Shown here piece by piece: positions 34,884 through 36,287 of a DNA stretch of 36,287 bases. Made by a program: the position numbers and the translations under genes. How positions within the stretch are numbered: position 1 is the stretch's first letter; the number at the start of each line of letters is the position of its first letter. A model generated the notes under the pieces. That model saw only the letters and a program-made list of their open reading frames with translations. It was not told where the DNA came from and searched no databases. The stretch comes from Actinomycetota bacterium (GTDB taxonomy: Bacteria > Actinomycetota > AC-67), in contig JAIVGO010000098.1 of the NCBI GenBank assembly GCA_020201525.1, positions 1 through 36,287 of the forward strand, in the 5' to 3' direction.

Positions 34884-35772
34884 AGATTTGGCGGAGTCGC
34901 TCCCTCGACAGGTGAGTATATATCTGCGTGGTCCTCAAATCGGCGTGTCCGAGCAATTCTTGAACGCTGCGAAGGTCGGCTCCTCCCTCGAGCAAATGCG
35001 TCGCGAAACTGTGACGAAATGTGTGCGGAGAGCCCTTTCCGGGCGCCGCTTCCCGCATATACCGGGCCACGATGCGCGCAAGGTCGCGCCGCGTCATCCG
35101 CCGGCCGCGTGCGTTCAGGAAAACAGCGGTCCGGTGCGACGGCGGCGTCTCGGGTCTCAGAAATGCGGCGCGGGCACCATCGAGATAGCCGGCCAGCGCG
35201 TCGAGCGCCGGGTCACCGAGCGGCGCGAAGCGCTCCTTCGACCCTTTTCCGAGCAGGCGCACGCGCCGCCCGTCGAGATCGATGGCGTCCAAATCGAGCG
35301 AGGACAGCTCGGTCGCGCGCGCCCCGGACGAATAGAGCATCTCGAGGACCGCGCGATCGCGCAGCCCGGTCGCGTCGTCGTCGGGAGGCAGATCGAGAAT
35401 CGCTTCGACTTGCGACCGCTTCAACACTCTCGGCAAGGTGCGCGCGATCTTCGGTGTCTCGAGGAGCGCCGTCGGATCGTCGGCGCGAAGCCGGCGCCGG
35501 GCGAGGTGGCCGTAGTATCCGCGGAGAGCGGCCGCCTTTCGCGCGAGCGTTCGCGGCGACGCGCCGAGGGTCTGCCGCTTGGCCAGGAAGAGCCGGATGT
35601 CTTCGATCGTGGCCGCTTCGATGGCGCGCCTCCGCATCGAACAGAACTCGGCGAATTGCATGAGGTCGCGGCGATAGGCCTGTGTCGTGTTTTCCCCTCG
35701 GCCGCGAGCGGCCAGCCACGACAGGAACTCCTCGGTCGCGTCCCGTCGCGCGCCCGTTGCGGCCTTCGCCAT
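34846..35772 (-). CDS. xerC: Tyrosine recombinase XerC/XerD
   Basis: 308 residues from the ATG at 35772, with GGAGG 4 nt upstream; a longer frame to 35823 is unlikely. N-terminal SAM-like core-binding domain (1-105), then the catalytic domain: Arg152 in SGARATEL, Lys176 in LGKGSKER, His250 and Arg253 in HTFRHSF, His276 in LLGHAD, nucleophile Tyr285 in TQIYTHLS. All residues are present. The neighbours dprA and FtsK suggest the chromosome-dimer resolvase rather than a phage integrase; XerC versus XerD cannot be decided from motifs. Confidence 0.93.
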   Translation of the reverse strand: MAKAATGARRDATEEFLSWLAARGRGENTTQAYRRDLMQFAEFCSMRRRAIEAATIEDIRLFLAKRQTLGASPRTLARKAAALRGYYGHLARRRLRADDPTALLETPKIARTLPRVLKRSQVEAILDLPPDDDATGLRDRAVLEMLYSSGARATELSSLDLDAIDLDGRRVRLLGKGSKERFAPLGDPALDALAGYLDGARAAFLRPETPPSHRTAVFLNARGRRMTRRDLARIVARYMREAAPGKGSPHTFRHSFATHLLEGGADLRSVQELLGHADLRTTQIYTHLSRERLRQIYDDAHPRARIVE

Positions 35773-35847
35773 CAAGCCTCCTATGCCCTCGCCCACTATT
35801 GTGGCGAACCCGGCCGCGGTCAAGGCTCATGCGAACGCAATCCGTGG

Positions 35848-36287
35848 TCATCGCACGCGCTTCCAGCCACCTCCCGGCGCTTTGGCGACGAGACCGTCCA
35901 ACTCGAGGCGAACGAGAGCCTTCGTCGCTTCCGTCGCGTCGAGACCGGCCCGGAGCGCAGCCGACGCAAGCGAACGCGGCGTGGTGGTCAGCTCTTTCAG
36001 CAGCGCCTGTTGCGCTTGCGGCCGCTCGCCGAGGCTCGCAACCTTTTGGAGATCCGGCGGTGTGCCGGCCGGAGCGCGGTCGAGGCGCTGCTTGAGCGCT
36101 TCGAGCACATCGCCGGCGCCCGTGCAAACATGAGCACCTTCTTTGATGAGCTTGTTCGGACCGGCCGAACCCTCGACGTCGACGTTTCCCGGAACGGCGA
36201 AAACGTCGCGCTGTTGCTCCAGTGCACGTTCGACGGTAATCAGAGCGCCGCTGTTCGGCCCCGCTTGCACGACGATGACGGCAAGTG
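35848..36287 (-). CDS. dprA: DNA-processing protein DprA, 3' part only
   Basis: The gene enters from the right edge; about 145 C-terminal codons are visible. The end of the Rossmann-like domain shows the DprA hallmark VVQAGPNSGALITVERALEQQRDVFAVPGNVDVEGSAGPNKLIKEGAH. A linker and a C-terminal winged-helix-like domain follow (about 35940-36060; LLKELTTTPRSLASAALRAGLDATEATKALVRLELDGLV). Loads RecA on incoming single-stranded DNA in transformable bacteria. The start is outside the window. 75 nt separate it from xerC/D. Confidence 0.95.
   Translation of the reverse strand, partial: LAVIVVQAGPNSGALITVERALEQQRDVFAVPGNVDVEGSAGPNKLIKEGAHVCTGAGDVLEALKQRLDRAPAGTPPDLQKVASLGERPQAQQALLKELTTTPRSLASAALRAGLDATEATKALVRLELDGLVAKAPGGGWKRVR

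Noticed and set aside
34846-35772. Tyrosine recombinase as a phage or integrative-element integrase
   Set aside because: It is embedded in the conserved dprA-xer-sigma string, with no attachment-site repeats, tRNA gene or phage genes nearby.

Overview
The window reads as one long, almost entirely minus-strand chromosomal block of a GC-rich bacterium, carrying the conserved translation, lipid and lysine-pathway gene string typical of Actinomycetota. Read in the direction of transcription (right to left) the order is dprA - xerC/D - whiG/fliA-type sigma factor - M23-like protein - membrane protein - rpsB - tsf - pyrH - frr - cdsA - dxr - rseP - ispG - proS - rimP - nusA - ylxR - infB - ylxP - (two inserted genes) - rbfA - nrnA - truB - ribF - rpsO - pnp - M16 peptidase - dapB - (one inserted gene on the other strand) - thyX - dapA - ftsK. 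The sigma factor between dprA/xer and rpsB, and the pnp-M16-dapB-thyX-dapA-ftsK run, are what I know from Streptomyces-like genomes. Unusual members (duplicated ThyX, archaeal/eukaryotic-type ProRS, no RNase J gene between dapA and ftsK) suggest a deep actinobacterial lineage outside the well-studied orders. That placement is inference.

Regions: 1-5030 holds ftsK (cut by the window edge), dapA, a possible 46-codon gene on the plus strand and a double-length thyX. 5231-8608 is the only large plus-strand gene: a 1125-residue fusion of Ser/Thr kinase, class III nucleotide cyclase, NB-ARC-like ATPase and TPR-like region. 8613-16704 is a tight minus-strand operon block from dapB back to rbfA. 16747-18970 is an accessory insert that separates ylxP from rbfA: a palindromic REP-like element, an orphan HicB-type regulator with a palindrome and a short leader ORF in front of it, and a membrane-anchored beta-propeller protein. 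18973-23176 is the rimP-nusA-ylxR-infB-ylxP operon, with an extended -10 promoter and a terminator-like hairpin in its leader. 23327-32282 covers proS, an unknown gene, ispG, rseP, dxr, cdsA, frr, pyrH, tsf and rpsB. 32424-36287 holds a membrane protein, a degenerate M23 protein, the sigma factor, the tyrosine recombinase and the 3' part of dprA.

Many genes are coupled by 4-nt overlaps (GTGA, ATGA and one apparent CTGA). Several genes without a Shine-Dalgarno have a TANNNT hexamer 6-10 nt before the start codon, which suggests leaderless mRNAs.

Best candidates for something new: the kinase-cyclase-ATPase-TPR protein with altered cyclase residues; the ThyX whose signature is split between its two halves; the HicB/leader-ORF/palindrome/REP cluster; leader RNA structures before nusA, rpsB and pnp; and a putative CTG start for nrnA. 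All calls come from reading the sequence; no database search was possible.
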